Source: Alloyangia pacifica
GTDB taxonomy: Bacteria; Pseudomonadota; Alphaproteobacteria; Rhodobacterales; Rhodobacteraceae
NCBI RefSeq assembly: GCF_020524285.1
Contig: NZ_JAIVKX010000011.1
Span: 124,001-188,000, forward strand
DNA length: 64,000 nt
Direction of reading: 5' to 3'
Position numbers and translations under genes: made by a program. Within the stretch, counting starts at the first letter, position 1; every line of letters starts with the position of its first letter. Shown one piece after another: positions 1 to 9,441 of this stretch. Below the pieces are notes generated by a model. That model was not told the DNA's origin. It worked only from the letters and a program-made list of their open reading frames with translations, and did not search any database.

Positions 1-1809
1 TCCGGCCGCCGGGCTCACTTCGAAGCGCTCGGTCAGCCCCGCGGATTTCACATCGGCATCGAGCAGCAGACAGCTCTTGCCTCGCCGCGCTGCCGCCCAC
101 CCCAGTAGCATGGCCAGCGTCGACTTGTCGCCGGTATCCTGCTTCGCGGCCAATTGCACCGAGCGTGCCGGACGCCCGAGCGTCAGGTCGAAGTTGCGCA
201 CCGTCGTCAGGGCCGCCCGGGCCATCGGCCCGGCCACGGTGCCCTGCAACCTGGCGGCGAGAGTACGGGCACTGCATTGCCGCGGCAGGTTCGGAAGATG
301 TCCGAGCACCGACAGACCGGTCAGCCGGGTGATCTGGTCGGAGGTGACGAACCGCTTGGGCAGCAACTCCAGCAGGAACGCCACACCGATGCCCACGAAC
401 AGCCCCGCCGCGATCGACAGGATGATCGTGACCTTCTTGCGCGGCAGCGACGGGCTCTCCGGCGGAGAGCCGTAGGTGATCACCTCGGCATCGGCCCGCC
501 GCAGGTTCTGGATCTCGCTCGATTCCTTGAAGCGACCGAGGAAATCCTCGTAGATCCGCCGGTTGGCATCCGCGATGCGCTCCAACTGGTTGAGCTTGAT
601 CTGGTCCTTGGAGCGCGCCAGCACCGTGTTCTCGAGGCTCTTGAGGCTCTGGCGAATGGCCTGCAGGTTGACGTGCAGGACGCCGGCCTGGTTTTCCAGT
701 TCCAGCACCGCCCGGTCCACTTCGGCCCGAAGGTCTTCCTGCAGAACGGTAGCCTCGCGCCGGATGGCGGCGAGCTGGGGGCTGTCTTCCGAATAGCGGT
801 CGCGCGCGAGGGCTTCGTCGCGCCGCAACGCTGCCACCTCCGAGGTGTACCGCGAGAGCGCCTCGGAATCGAGGATCGTCGCCGCGGCCACGAGCCCCTC
901 CCCGTCGAGCAACTCTCGCGCCTTCGCGGCACGTGCCTCGGTTTCGGCCAGCCGCGCCGAGGTGTCGACGAAGCGCGTGGTCATCTCCTGCATCTGCTGC
1001 TCGAGCCGCTCGGGATTGTCGATCTCGCTGTCGGCAATCGCCTCGAAAGAGATCACCGCAGTTTCCGACTCCTCGACCACATCCGCCAGTTCTCCGACGC
1101 GGGTCTCGAGCCAGGTGGTGAACCGCTGCGCCGCCTCGAACCGCCTGTCGCTGACGAAGTCGATGTATTCGTCGACCACGGTGTTGGCGATCGCGGCGGC
1201 CTTTGCCGGGTCCTCCGACACTGCGGTCACCTCGACCACGAAGGAGTTGCCGCGCTGGCGCATCGAAAGCCGGCCACGCAGGGCGTTTACCGTATCGGCG
1301 TACTCGCCGAGCATCGAATCGCGCGCGCTCGAAGCTTCGGCAATGCCCTCCGAAGGCGCCGCGTCAGCGTCCGGGTCCGCTTCGACGGACGGCGACGTCA
1401 GCCCCCTGAGCGCTTCGAGAACCGCGCCAATCGCATTCCGGATCGGATCGATGACGGGCACCGGGTCCGGCGGCGGCCGCAAGGCGCCGTTGAATTCTGG
1501 GTCCTGGTCAAGTTCGAGGCGCTGCACCACGCGGATCAGCAGCGCGCTGGAGCCCAAGATCGCCAGCTCGCCCTGAATGGCCGAGTCGGTGAGCGCCCGG
1601 TCCTCCAGCAGGTCCGAGGAGTTCCGGTCGTTCCCGCCCTGGGTCCCGAGCAGCATCTGCGCTGAGGCAACGTACTGAGGGCTGTAGGTCGCCAGCGAGA
1701 ACACCGCCAGCGTCAGCGCGAGACCGACGCACCCGACCAGAAGCCAAACGCGCTTGCGCAGGACCGCGATGAAGTCATCCAACCCGAAGGCCGAGTTGCT
1801 TGGTGTCAC
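1..1809 (-). CDS. exoP: Polysaccharide co-polymerase with BY-kinase domain (Wzz/Wzc, ExoP type), 3' end cut by window
   Basis: Inner-membrane chain-length regulator of exopolysaccharide export. The 603 codons present show an N-terminal Wzz domain (DDFIAVLRKRVWLL, then a membrane segment at about residues 16-36), a long periplasmic coiled-coil region, a second membrane segment at about 457-477, and the start of a cytoplasmic tyrosine-kinase domain with a P-loop (DTGDKST, about 557-563) and Walker A' (LLLDAD). The frame is open to base 1, so the C-terminal Tyr cluster lies outside. I chose GTG at 1809 because a strong Shine-Dalgarno (GGAGGGAGAGGAG) precedes it; an in-frame ATG at 1881 has none. 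The P-loop GDKST is slightly unusual against the common GEGKS. Divergent from the sulfotransferase operon. Confidence 0.88.
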   Translation of the reverse strand, partial: MTPSNSAFGLDDFIAVLRKRVWLLVGCVGLALTLAVFSLATYSPQYVASAQMLLGTQGGNDRNSSDLLEDRALTDSAIQGELAILGSSALLIRVVQRLELDQDPEFNGALRPPPDPVPVIDPIRNAIGAVLEALRGLTSPSVEADPDADAAPSEGIAEASSARDSMLGEYADTVNALRGRLSMRQRGNSFVVEVTAVSEDPAKAAAIANTVVDEYIDFVSDRRFEAAQRFTTWLETRVGELADVVEESETAVISFEAIADSEIDNPERLEQQMQEMTTRFVDTSARLAETEARAAKARELLDGEGLVAAATILDSEALSRYTSEVAALRRDEALARDRYSEDSPQLAAIRREATVLQEDLRAEVDRAVLELENQAGVLHVNLQAIRQSLKSLENTVLARSKDQIKLNQLERIADANRRIYEDFLGRFKESSEIQNLRRADAEVITYGSPPESPSLPRKKVTIILSIAAGLFVGIGVAFLLELLPKRFVTSDQITRLTGLSVLGHLPNLPRQCSARTLAARLQGTVAGPMARAALTTVRNFDLTLGRPARSVQLAAKQDTGDKSTLAMLLGWAAARRGKSCLLLDADVKSAGLTERFEVSPAAG

Positions 1810-2376
1810 CCGCTCCTCTCCCTCCAGGCCGCCGGATCGCGGGTGCAGGGGCAAGGCCTTGAGACCGCCGCGCGCGTTCATGTCCGCCCCCAAGAGAGCA
1901 TCTGGGTGGCAGAGCGCAGCATGCGACGGGGGTGTTTCAGATCGCGCTCAGGACATGCGCCAAGGCGCTCCGTCTTCGATGGAGATGCCGGATAGCAGCG
2001 AACGGTGGCCGTGATTGAATCAACGGAGTTGCAAAAATCTTCCATGAAAACCCAGATAAAATAATGGAAAACAAAAGGAATGGTTTATAATCTAAAGGAA
2101 GCCGCCCAATTGCGAAACGCGAAGCGACGGATTTCCGCTTTCTGAGCTTAGACCAATAGCACTCACGGACCGAGCGAAATTTCGGCACCTCAGCCCGGTT
2201 CGGGCGACATGCACGAGAAAATCGTACAAATATTCCTCGCAGTGCTGAAAAATGCGCCATTTGCCACGGAACTGGCGCTGCTGCGCTGGCCTGGCAGGCG
2301 GAAACTCTGGATCGCGATAAAGGGGCTCGCTAGCATCGATCTATATTTTACGTGATTCATTTTTTTCGGATTTGCC
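1810..2376. other. Intergenic divergent region between exoP and sulfotransferase operon
   Basis: About 570 bases without a convincing gene. Bases 2030-2120 and 2330-2376 are clearly AT-richer than the flanks, as expected for divergent promoters of exoP (minus) and the sulfotransferase operon (plus). Short open frames here have poor codon use and no recognisable product. I see no strong hairpin or convincing -35/-10 pair. Confidence 0.5.
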
Positions 2377-3339
2377 ATGAATTTGCGCGTTGAGCACCAT
2401 GTTCGGCTGCCTGACTTCATCATCGGGGGAGCGCCGAAATGCGGCACCACCTCCCTTCATTTCATACTTGCCCAGAACCCATCTGTCGGGATCCCCGACG
2501 ACGAGATTCATTTCTTTGATGCCGACGATCCGATCGGCCATCCCGACTTTCTGTTCTGCGGCCCCGACGGGCTCGACTGGAACGACCCCCGGCCCGGCAA
2601 CCCCGAGAGCCTGAGCTGGTACGCGTCACATTTTGATGCGTTTGCAAATCATCCCTGCGTCGGCGAGGATTCCACGATCTACCTGCAGTCCGAGGTTGCT
2701 GCCGCGCGGATCGCCGAGACGCTTCCGCGCGTGAAGCTGATCTTCATGCTGCGCGATCCGGTCAAACGGGCCTACTCGCAATACTGGCATCTGGTGACCC
2801 GCGGACGCACCAGCTGCAGCTTCGAGCAAGCGCTCACCGCCTTTCCGTCGATCATTCTCGGCTCGACCTACGCGCCCCACCTGCGCCGCTATCTCGACGT
2901 GTTCGGCCCCGAACGCGTTCGGATCGGCCTGTTCGAGGATTTTCTCGCCGACCAGCAGGGTTTCGTCGACGGCATGTCCGATTTCCTCGGCGTGCCCCGC
3001 ATGCCGGTCGCCCGGACCAGCAGCTGGTTCAACCGGACCTACTATCCCACGCACCCGCGCCTGCAGCGCGCTGTGAACCGGATCAGCAGTCGCATCGTGC
3101 GCAACCAGTACCGCAATCACTTTGGCAAACGCAGCGGCGCTCAGGAGACTGCCCGCAGCAAGCTGCATTACTACTGGTTCCGCTACGCCCACCCGGTCTT
3201 CCTGAAATCGCCGGAGCAGCCGAAAATGGACCCGGGTGTGCGGCGCTACCTCGATCAGCATCTGTCCGCACGCAATGCCGGGCTGTCGACCTTGCTCGGG
3301 CGCGATCTGTCCACCGTCTGGCCGGGCTTTACCACATGA
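2377..3339 (+). CDS. Sulfotransferase (PAPS-dependent)
   Basis: Predicted cytoplasmic transfer of sulfate from PAPS to a carbohydrate hydroxyl or amine. The 320 residues carry the 5'-phosphosulfate loop GAPKCGTTS (residues 18-26, Lys21 catalytic) and the 3'-phosphate motif RDPVKRAYSQY (from Arg126), as in the heparan N-deacetylase/sulfotransferase-like family. Length is normal for a single-domain bacterial member. It is the first gene of a tightly coupled plus-strand operon; its TGA overlaps the ATG of the next glycosyltransferase (ATGA), so the polymer made here is probably sulfated. Substrate unknown. Confidence 0.88.
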   Translation: MNLRVEHHVRLPDFIIGGAPKCGTTSLHFILAQNPSVGIPDDEIHFFDADDPIGHPDFLFCGPDGLDWNDPRPGNPESLSWYASHFDAFANHPCVGEDSTIYLQSEVAAARIAETLPRVKLIFMLRDPVKRAYSQYWHLVTRGRTSCSFEQALTAFPSIILGSTYAPHLRRYLDVFGPERVRIGLFEDFLADQQGFVDGMSDFLGVPRMPVARTSSWFNRTYYPTHPRLQRAVNRISSRIVRNQYRNHFGKRSGAQETARSKLHYYWFRYAHPVFLKSPEQPKMDPGVRRYLDQHLSARNAGLSTLLGRDLSTVWPGFTT

Positions 3340-4496
3340 GCCGCAGCGGTTTCGACATCCTCGTGCTCACCGATCCACGATTCTCGGGCGGCACCGCCTC
3401 GGCGGTGATCAGCGACGTTGCGCGGTTTTCCGAACTCGGCCTGTCCGTGGGACTGATGCCGATCAGGTCGCGATTCTTCGACGGAACCGACGACCTGGAG
3501 AATCCGCACGTGCTGAAGCTGCAGGACCTGCCGGGCGTGAGCCTCGCCACCGGAACGGCGAGCGCCGAGCTGACCTTGCTGCATCATCCCCTCGCCTTCT
3601 TTCATGGGCTGCACACCCGAGCAGAGCTGACCACCCGCCGCGCGGTGGTGGTGACACACCACCCTCCGTTCCGCGGCGACGGCTCGCTCGAATACAACCC
3701 GCTGACAGTCAACCGCCAGATTTCCCGCGCCTTCGGCTGCCATCCGTGGTGGGCCCCCGTATCCGGAACGGTCCGCGCCCAGCTCCGCAGCTTCGCACCC
3801 CTGCTGACGCTGACCTCCGAGGACTGGACGAACACTTTCGATCCAGACGAGTGGCGCAGCACGCGACCGGCCTTCAGCGGGCCGCAGGCCACCGTCGGGC
3901 GGCATGGCCGCGCAGACAGCCTCAAATGGCCGGACGATCTTGCTGCAATGACCGCACCGCTCTCGCCCGGCCCGGCATGGCGGACGCGGGTGATGGGCCT
4001 GCCGGACGACGTCCGGCGCGCGCTGGGGCCGGCCGCCGATGCCTGGGAGATCGTGCGTTTCAACGCGGAGCCGGTCGGCCAGTTTCTGGAGAGCCTCGAT
4101 GCTTTTTGCTACTTCTACCATCCGCGCTGGATCGAGGCCTTCGGGCGCACAATCGCGGAGGCGATCCTGATGGAGCGCCCCTGTGTTCTCGATCCGCGCC
4201 TGCGAGCCAATTTCGGCGACCTCGGGCATTATTGCGCCCCCGGCGACGCCGCCGACTGTCTCGCGCGCCTGCACGAGAGGCCCGAAGAAAGCAGGCAACA
4301 CGCCCGCGACGCGCGGGAGCGCGCGATCACGCGTTTCGGCAATGCCAGCGTCGACGCACGGTTGCGGGCGCTGATGTCTGACCCCGGCATGAGATCTCGG
4401 CACGGAGCGAAGTCGACCTCGGCGTCGACCACCCTGCGCAAGATCGTCGGCCTTGCGCGGCGCCAGAGGGCCCGCACCACCCCGGAGATCGTCTGA
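3336..4496 (+). CDS. Glycosyltransferase, GT-B fold (GT4-like)
   Basis: 386 residues with an N-terminal Rossmann-like half (ILVLTDPRFSGGTASAVI) and a C-terminal nucleotide-sugar site, EAFGRTIAEAILMERPCVLD, that matches the conserved E-x7-E region of GT4 enzymes. It probably adds one sugar to the lipid-linked repeat unit at the cytoplasmic membrane face. Coupled by ATGA overlap to the sulfotransferase and by TGATG to the following GMC oxidoreductase. Donor and acceptor cannot be read from the sequence. Confidence 0.7.
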   Translation: MSRSGFDILVLTDPRFSGGTASAVISDVARFSELGLSVGLMPIRSRFFDGTDDLENPHVLKLQDLPGVSLATGTASAELTLLHHPLAFFHGLHTRAELTTRRAVVVTHHPPFRGDGSLEYNPLTVNRQISRAFGCHPWWAPVSGTVRAQLRSFAPLLTLTSEDWTNTFDPDEWRSTRPAFSGPQATVGRHGRADSLKWPDDLAAMTAPLSPGPAWRTRVMGLPDDVRRALGPAADAWEIVRFNAEPVGQFLESLDAFCYFYHPRWIEAFGRTIAEAILMERPCVLDPRLRANFGDLGHYCAPGDAADCLARLHERPEESRQHARDARERAITRFGNASVDARLRALMSDPGMRSRHGAKSTSASTTLRKIVGLARRQRARTTPEIV

Positions 4497-6067
4497 TGCC
4501 CTATGTGACACAAGAGACCGCCTGCCAGATCCATTACGATCTATGTGTGATTGGCGCCGGTGCAGCCGGACTCGCCGTTGCCGACTCTGCCCGGCAGAAC
4601 GGGCTTTCGGTGCTGATCGTGGAGCGCGGCGGCGAGATCGCCTCGGTGCCACGGCGCGAGCCGCTGTTGCCCGTAGGGTCGCCCCACGATCCGGCCCACA
4701 AGACCACGCGCGAGGGCCTGGGCGGAACGCTGAGCATCTGGGGCGGACGCTGCGTGCCCTTCGATCCCGAGGACTTCTCGGACCGCCCCGGGCTCGGGGC
4801 GAGCTGGCCGATCAGCTACGAGGACTACGCCGCCTGGGTGCCCGCCGCCTCTGCCCTGTTCGAGGTCGAGCCCCGGTACAACGTGGCAACGCCTGCCGAC
4901 TGGCCGACGCTCGAAGGCATCCGAATGGACACCGTCGAACTGCTCAGCCGGCACTGGTTCCCCGCCGAATTGCGGGACCGGCTGACCGGGCCGAACGGCC
5001 CCGACATCCTGCTCGACACCGAGGTGACCGGCATGAGTTGGTCGGACCGCCGGGTGCGGGCGATCAGCGTAACCGGCTCTGCGGGCGCCGTCAGCATCAG
5101 CGCGGCGGATGTGGTCCTGGCCTGCGGTGGCCTGCAATCCACCCAGCTGCTGCTCGAAGAGGAGCGGCGCAAGCCCGGCAGGCTGCGCGGTGCCTCCTGG
5201 CTGGGGCGCGGCTACATGGGACATCTCACCGGCAGCATCTCGGAGATAACTTTCCGCGATGCGCAGACCGCCGCCGCATTCACCTATAATGCGCGCCCCG
5301 ACAGCGCTCCGGGGCGGCGCCGCTTCCTCATGCTGCCGCCCGATGGTCCGCATATCGCGCTGTGGATCGAGAGCATCGCGCCCGGCGACCCACGCCACGG
5401 CAGCGCGGAAATCTCGGCGAAAACGCTGCTCCGCGGCGCCCCCTCCGGCACATGGGCCGCGCATCTGGCGAATGTGCTGCGCAGGCCGACCGAGCCGCTG
5501 AGCGGCCTGAGAGCCGCGATGCGCCGCGCGCGGCACCCGGACCAACGGTTTCCGGACCGGCTGATCGCGCGCCGGCCAGGGCCCTACAGGCTGGCCTACC
5601 ATGCTGAGCATCTGCCGAGCCCGACCAGCATCGCGGCCCTCTGCCCACGGCCCGGACCCGATGGAACCCGGCCGCTGCGCATCGATTTCGACTATGGCGC
5701 AGACACCATCCAAGGTACGGTGGAAGCGCATCGCAAGCTGGCACGGGCGCTCGAGGACAGCGGTTTCGCACGGCTCGAGCTTGACCCCGACGATGATGTC
5801 CTGGCGCAGCGCGTGCGCGCCGCCGCGCGCGACGGCTACCATCAGATCGGGCTGACGCGGATGTCGTGCAGCGCCGACAAGGGCGTGGTCGACGAAGGCT
5901 GCAGGGTCTTCGGGACAGACAATCTCTACGTCGCCTCGGCCAGCGTCTTCCCGACGTCGAGTCAGGCCAACCCGACCCTGACCATCGTTGCGCTTGCGCT
6001 GCGGCTTGCCGACCGGCTTGTGGCCAACCAGCAGCGCGGTACATCTGCCGGCAGTGCGGTCGCATGA
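4496..6067 (+). CDS. GMC-family FAD-dependent oxidoreductase
   Basis: 523 residues. It has an N-terminal FAD Rossmann motif (VIGAGAAGLAVADSARQNG, near residue 18) and a C-terminal GMC block with the active-site region YHQIGLTRMS and ASVFPTSSQANPTLTI. The family oxidises alcohols or sugars with FAD. It sits inside the polysaccharide operon, with a 1-base overlap upstream and a 4-base overlap with the polymerase, so a sugar or lipid-linked sugar oxidation step is likely. It lacks the Cys-rich insertion seen in the second GMC enzyme of this window (42478-43887) and has no adjacent Tat-exported small subunit. Confidence 0.8.
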   Translation: MPYVTQETACQIHYDLCVIGAGAAGLAVADSARQNGLSVLIVERGGEIASVPRREPLLPVGSPHDPAHKTTREGLGGTLSIWGGRCVPFDPEDFSDRPGLGASWPISYEDYAAWVPAASALFEVEPRYNVATPADWPTLEGIRMDTVELLSRHWFPAELRDRLTGPNGPDILLDTEVTGMSWSDRRVRAISVTGSAGAVSISAADVVLACGGLQSTQLLLEEERRKPGRLRGASWLGRGYMGHLTGSISEITFRDAQTAAAFTYNARPDSAPGRRRFLMLPPDGPHIALWIESIAPGDPRHGSAEISAKTLLRGAPSGTWAAHLANVLRRPTEPLSGLRAAMRRARHPDQRFPDRLIARRPGPYRLAYHAEHLPSPTSIAALCPRPGPDGTRPLRIDFDYGADTIQGTVEAHRKLARALEDSGFARLELDPDDDVLAQRVRAAARDGYHQIGLTRMSCSADKGVVDEGCRVFGTDNLYVASASVFPTSSQANPTLTIVALALRLADRLVANQQRGTSAGSAVA

Positions 6068-8280
6068 GCCTGCACTTCACCTTCCTGGGTCGGACCTACG
6101 GCATCTCGCCCGAAACCCGCGACCACGTCCTGGTCACGCTCTGGGTGATCGTGACGTTCCGCCAGTTCGACAACGACGAACTCATTCTCTACCCGCTGGC
6201 GCTCTACTTCTTCTGGGCCTTCATCCGGGACTTCCGCGAGATCTTCGTGCTCATTGCGCGGTCCTACGTGCTGTGGCTGTTCCCGATCTGGTGGTTTCTC
6301 TCGCTCAGCTGGGGCATCGAGACCGAGGAAATTCTGAAGACCGGGCTGCAGCTCGTCCTGACGCTGATGATCTGCTACGGGGCGGTGCTGCGACTCTCGC
6401 CGCGCCAGCTCCTGCTTTCGGTGTTCATCGCAGCCGGCCTGGCCGGCCTCATGAGCTTCCTTAGCGATCCGACCGGCAGCACCGCCAAAGGGGTGTTCCG
6501 AAGCAAGAATGCCCTTGGCACCGCGATGGTCTTGCTCTGGGTCTCCTCGCTGTGCATGGTGCTCGATCCCGGCTTCTCCCGGAAGTGGCGGCTGGCGGCG
6601 CTGGTGGGCATCCCGCTGTCGCTCTACCTGATCCTGTTGGCCCACAGCGCCACCGCATCGCTCTTCGCGATCGGCACCTTCGCCACGATCCTGTTCCTGC
6701 GGTTCCGGAGCGTGCTGGCGCCCCGGGCCACGCTTTGCCTGCTGTTCCTGACCGTGGGGCTGGGCCTTCTCGGGGGCATCTATGCGGCAATGACGATGAT
6801 CGAGATCGACCCCGTGGGGCAGGTGCTGCACGCCTTCGGCAAGGACACCACGCTCACCGGGCGCACGGTGCTGTGGCAATACGCGACCGAAGAGATCCGT
6901 CAGCACCCCCTGCTTGGCGTCGGGCACGGGGGTTTCTGGAAACCCGATGATGCATTCTCCGTCGCGCGACGCATCTACGACGAGTTCTTCAAGCACTACA
7001 ACTCCAACTTCTCGTTCCACAATTCCTATTACGAAGTGGCGGTGCACCAGGGCCTCATCGGGCTGGCGCTCATCTCAATAGCGACCCTTTGGATCCTCGC
7101 TCGCGTGCTGCCCGTCGCCTTCTTTGCAAGCGATATGCCAGCCATCTTCTTTTCCTGCATTGCGCTGATCAATACCGCGATCAGTTTCACGGAAGTCGCT
7201 CTCATGGTCCCCTTCCAGTTGCTGTTCATGCTCTTCGTCATCGGTGCGCTGCTGACCCTCAAGGAGCGGCCCGCGCTACAGCAGCGCCCCGCCGCGATGC
7301 GGCACCGGACGCCACCGAGGCCCCGCACCGGCATCTCCTCTCTCTCCTGCGGCGCAGGGCTTGCGCTGCTGCTGAGCTGCGCCGTTGTCCCCAGCGGCGC
7401 GCCAGCACAGACCGCGGAAGGGTTCTTCGACGACTTCGACACCTTCGACCGAGACCGTTGGCGGATCTCCGACGGTTGGGCCAACGGGTCATGGCAGAAC
7501 TGCATTTGGAGTTCGGATCGCCTGTGGGTCGAGGAAGGCATCGCGACGCTGAGTCTCGTGCGGCTCGATCCCGCTCCCGAAGACACCTCTGCACAGGGCA
7601 CGGCCCCGGAGCCGGCGCAGCCCACCGACAGCGACGCTGCCGAAGAGACCTCCCCCCCCGAACAGGCTCCTGACGCGGCTTCCGACGAACAGGATGAGCA
7701 GGTTCCGGGCCAGGTTCCGGGAGAGGACCGCGAAGAGGCCGCGCCAGAAACGGTCTATGACTTCGCTTGCGGCGAGTTCCACACCCGGACCCGATATACG
7801 CATGGCACCTTCGAAGCGCGGCTTCGCACGGATGTGGCCTCGGGAATAAATGCCGCCTTCTTCACCTACATAGGCCCCAGCCAGAACGAGCCGCACGACG
7901 AAATCGACGTGGAGGTCCTGACCCGCAAGACCGACCGGGTCAGCCTCAATACCTATGCCAACGGCGAGCCTCGCCATGGCACCGTCGTGCCCGTACCGAA
8001 CACCACCGATGCGGAGTACAACGACTACGCCTTCGTCTGGGAGCCCGAGCGGATTCGCTGGTATCTCAACGGCGAGCTGGTGCACGAGGCGACAGGCGAG
8101 CTCCCGACCCAGCCGCAGCGAATCTACTTCAGCCTCTGGAGCACCGACAAATTGACCAGCTGGATGGGCCCCCTCGAATACCCCGACCGACCGGTGGAAA
8201 TGTTCATCGACTGGGTCGCCTACACACCCCCGGGCGAGACCTGCCTGTTCCCGGACTCGATCACCTGTCACGAAGACTAA
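6064..8280 (+). CDS. Wzy/O-antigen-ligase-like polymerase fused to GH16 glycanase
   Basis: One uninterrupted 738-residue frame. Residues 1 to about 400 are polytopic membrane sequence of the O-antigen polymerase/ligase type (ExoQ-like), including TGRTVLW and LGVGHGGF in the large loop region. Residues about 412-450 hold Arg-rich sequence, then a hydrophobic segment ending LLLSC. An acidic Pro/Glu/Asp-rich linker (about 500-560) follows, then a GH16 beta-glucanase domain with catalytic motif EIDVE (Glu613, Asp615, Glu617) as in ExoK. The start overlaps the upstream stop (ATGA). An in-frame ATG at 7297 could start a separate secreted GH16 protein, but it has no ribosome site. As a fusion, polymerisation and periplasmic cleavage would share one chain. 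Confidence 0.85.
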   Translation: MSLHFTFLGRTYGISPETRDHVLVTLWVIVTFRQFDNDELILYPLALYFFWAFIRDFREIFVLIARSYVLWLFPIWWFLSLSWGIETEEILKTGLQLVLTLMICYGAVLRLSPRQLLLSVFIAAGLAGLMSFLSDPTGSTAKGVFRSKNALGTAMVLLWVSSLCMVLDPGFSRKWRLAALVGIPLSLYLILLAHSATASLFAIGTFATILFLRFRSVLAPRATLCLLFLTVGLGLLGGIYAAMTMIEIDPVGQVLHAFGKDTTLTGRTVLWQYATEEIRQHPLLGVGHGGFWKPDDAFSVARRIYDEFFKHYNSNFSFHNSYYEVAVHQGLIGLALISIATLWILARVLPVAFFASDMPAIFFSCIALINTAISFTEVALMVPFQLLFMLFVIGALLTLKERPALQQRPAAMRHRTPPRPRTGISSLSCGAGLALLLSCAVVPSGAPAQTAEGFFDDFDTFDRDRWRISDGWANGSWQNCIWSSDRLWVEEGIATLSLVRLDPAPEDTSAQGTAPEPAQPTDSDAAEETSPPEQAPDAASDEQDEQVPGQVPGEDREEAAPETVYDFACGEFHTRTRYTHGTFEARLRTDVASGINAAFFTYIGPSQNEPHDEIDVEVLTRKTDRVSLNTYANGEPRHGTVVPVPNTTDAEYNDYAFVWEPERIRWYLNGELVHEATGELPTQPQRIYFSLWSTDKLTSWMGPLEYPDRPVEMFIDWVAYTPPGETCLFPDSITCHED

Positions 8281-8346
8281 GCCCGGCTGGCGGCACTCCG
8301 TGTTCGGGCAAACCGGCGCGCAGCAAACCCCTAGGAACGATGAACC

Positions 8347-9441
8347 TCAGGCGCTCGTCGCACAGTCCGGGCCGGCGTTTGAGGCGCAATACCCCTGGGC
8401 CGGAGCCGGCTCCAACAACCGCCGTTCGCGGATGAACCCCGGCAGTTCCGCTTCGAGTCGTCCGGCGAGCCGGATCAGGGCACCGCGGGCATAGAGCTCC
8501 GCCGCCCGGCGCGACGACAGGGTGCCGCCGGCATTCGCCGCAAGATGCGCCTTTGCCAGACCCTCGGCCCTTGCTTCCGCCGAAAAGTGGAACGCGCTGT
8601 TGCTCAGGAAGCCCGCGCGCTGCGCAACGGTGGCATCGTGCCAGACGACGCCCTGCAGCTCGACGATGTTGCGCTTGAGGTCGAGCTCCCGCCGAATCTC
8701 GGACTTCTTCAACCCATTGTTGCGCGTGGAGCCCGCGCCGTTGTCGGCCCAGACCGCCTTCGGCTCCAGGCCGATGAAGATCGGCTCACGGATCGAGAAG
8801 GTGCGCAAGTGCTCCGCGAAAGTCACGTTGCACGCGTAGCCGACCTCGAGATCCGAGCGCGCGCGCCGTGACCAGAAAAGGCCGCTGTTGGAAACGCCGT
8901 GAAACACGAGCAGGGCCATGCGCAAGGTCTGGGGCGACATCACACCCTCGCGGTAGCGCTCGTCCAGCACACCGCAATCGAGCAGCCGGGCGCGCTCGCT
9001 TGCGGATTCCAGTTCGACGAACTGGTTGCGCAAAACGATTTCCACCTTGTGCCGGCGGCAATCCTCTATGCCCTGCGCCATATACTCGGGCAGCATAGCG
9101 TTGTCGTCTTCGATGATGCAGAAGTAGTCCGCGTCATGGGGGTTTTGCCGCGAGAAGCATTGGTCGATATTCCGGCTCGCGAATTTCTGGCCGGGATTTC
9201 GCGTGTAGCGGATTCTCGAATCGTCCAACTCCGCAACCACCGAGCGTGCCGACCCCTGCATGTCGTCGTCAAATACGTCGCAGACCCAGTTGCGCCAAAC
9301 CTGAGCGCGGATGCTCTCGAGACAGCGACGCAGCGCCTCCGGGCGGCGGTAGGTCGGCGTCCGTACATGAACGAGCGGCGTCCGCTCGGCGCGGGCCGGC
9401 ACGCTCAGGCGGTCGGTCGAAGCCTCCTTCGCGGCGCTCAT
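8347..9441 (-). CDS. Glycosyltransferase family 2
   Basis: 364 residues with a GT-A start (VHVRTPTYRRPEALRRCLES), an acidic site DVFDDD and the metal-binding region CIIEDDNAM. It probably transfers a sugar to the growing repeat unit in the cytoplasm. Its ATG overlaps the TGA of exoM (ATGA), so the two are co-transcribed and translationally coupled. It converges on the polymerase-GH16 gene with 66 bases between stops. No close named homologue is recognised. Confidence 0.78.
   Translation of the reverse strand: MSAAKEASTDRLSVPARAERTPLVHVRTPTYRRPEALRRCLESIRAQVWRNWVCDVFDDDMQGSARSVVAELDDSRIRYTRNPGQKFASRNIDQCFSRQNPHDADYFCIIEDDNAMLPEYMAQGIEDCRRHKVEIVLRNQFVELESASERARLLDCGVLDERYREGVMSPQTLRMALLVFHGVSNSGLFWSRRARSDLEVGYACNVTFAEHLRTFSIREPIFIGLEPKAVWADNGAGSTRNNGLKKSEIRRELDLKRNIVELQGVVWHDATVAQRAGFLSNSAFHFSAEARAEGLAKAHLAANAGGTLSSRRAAELYARGALIRLAGRLEAELPGFIRERRLLEPAPAQGYCASNAGPDCATSA

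Noticed and set aside
154-1665. 503-codon plus-strand frame
   Set aside because: Shadow of the exoP-type gene on the minus strand, whose product has clear Wzz and kinase motifs.
7297-8280. Separate GH16 gene starting at ATG 7297
   Set aside because: No ribosome site precedes it and the frame is continuous with the polymerase; kept as an alternative in the fusion entry.
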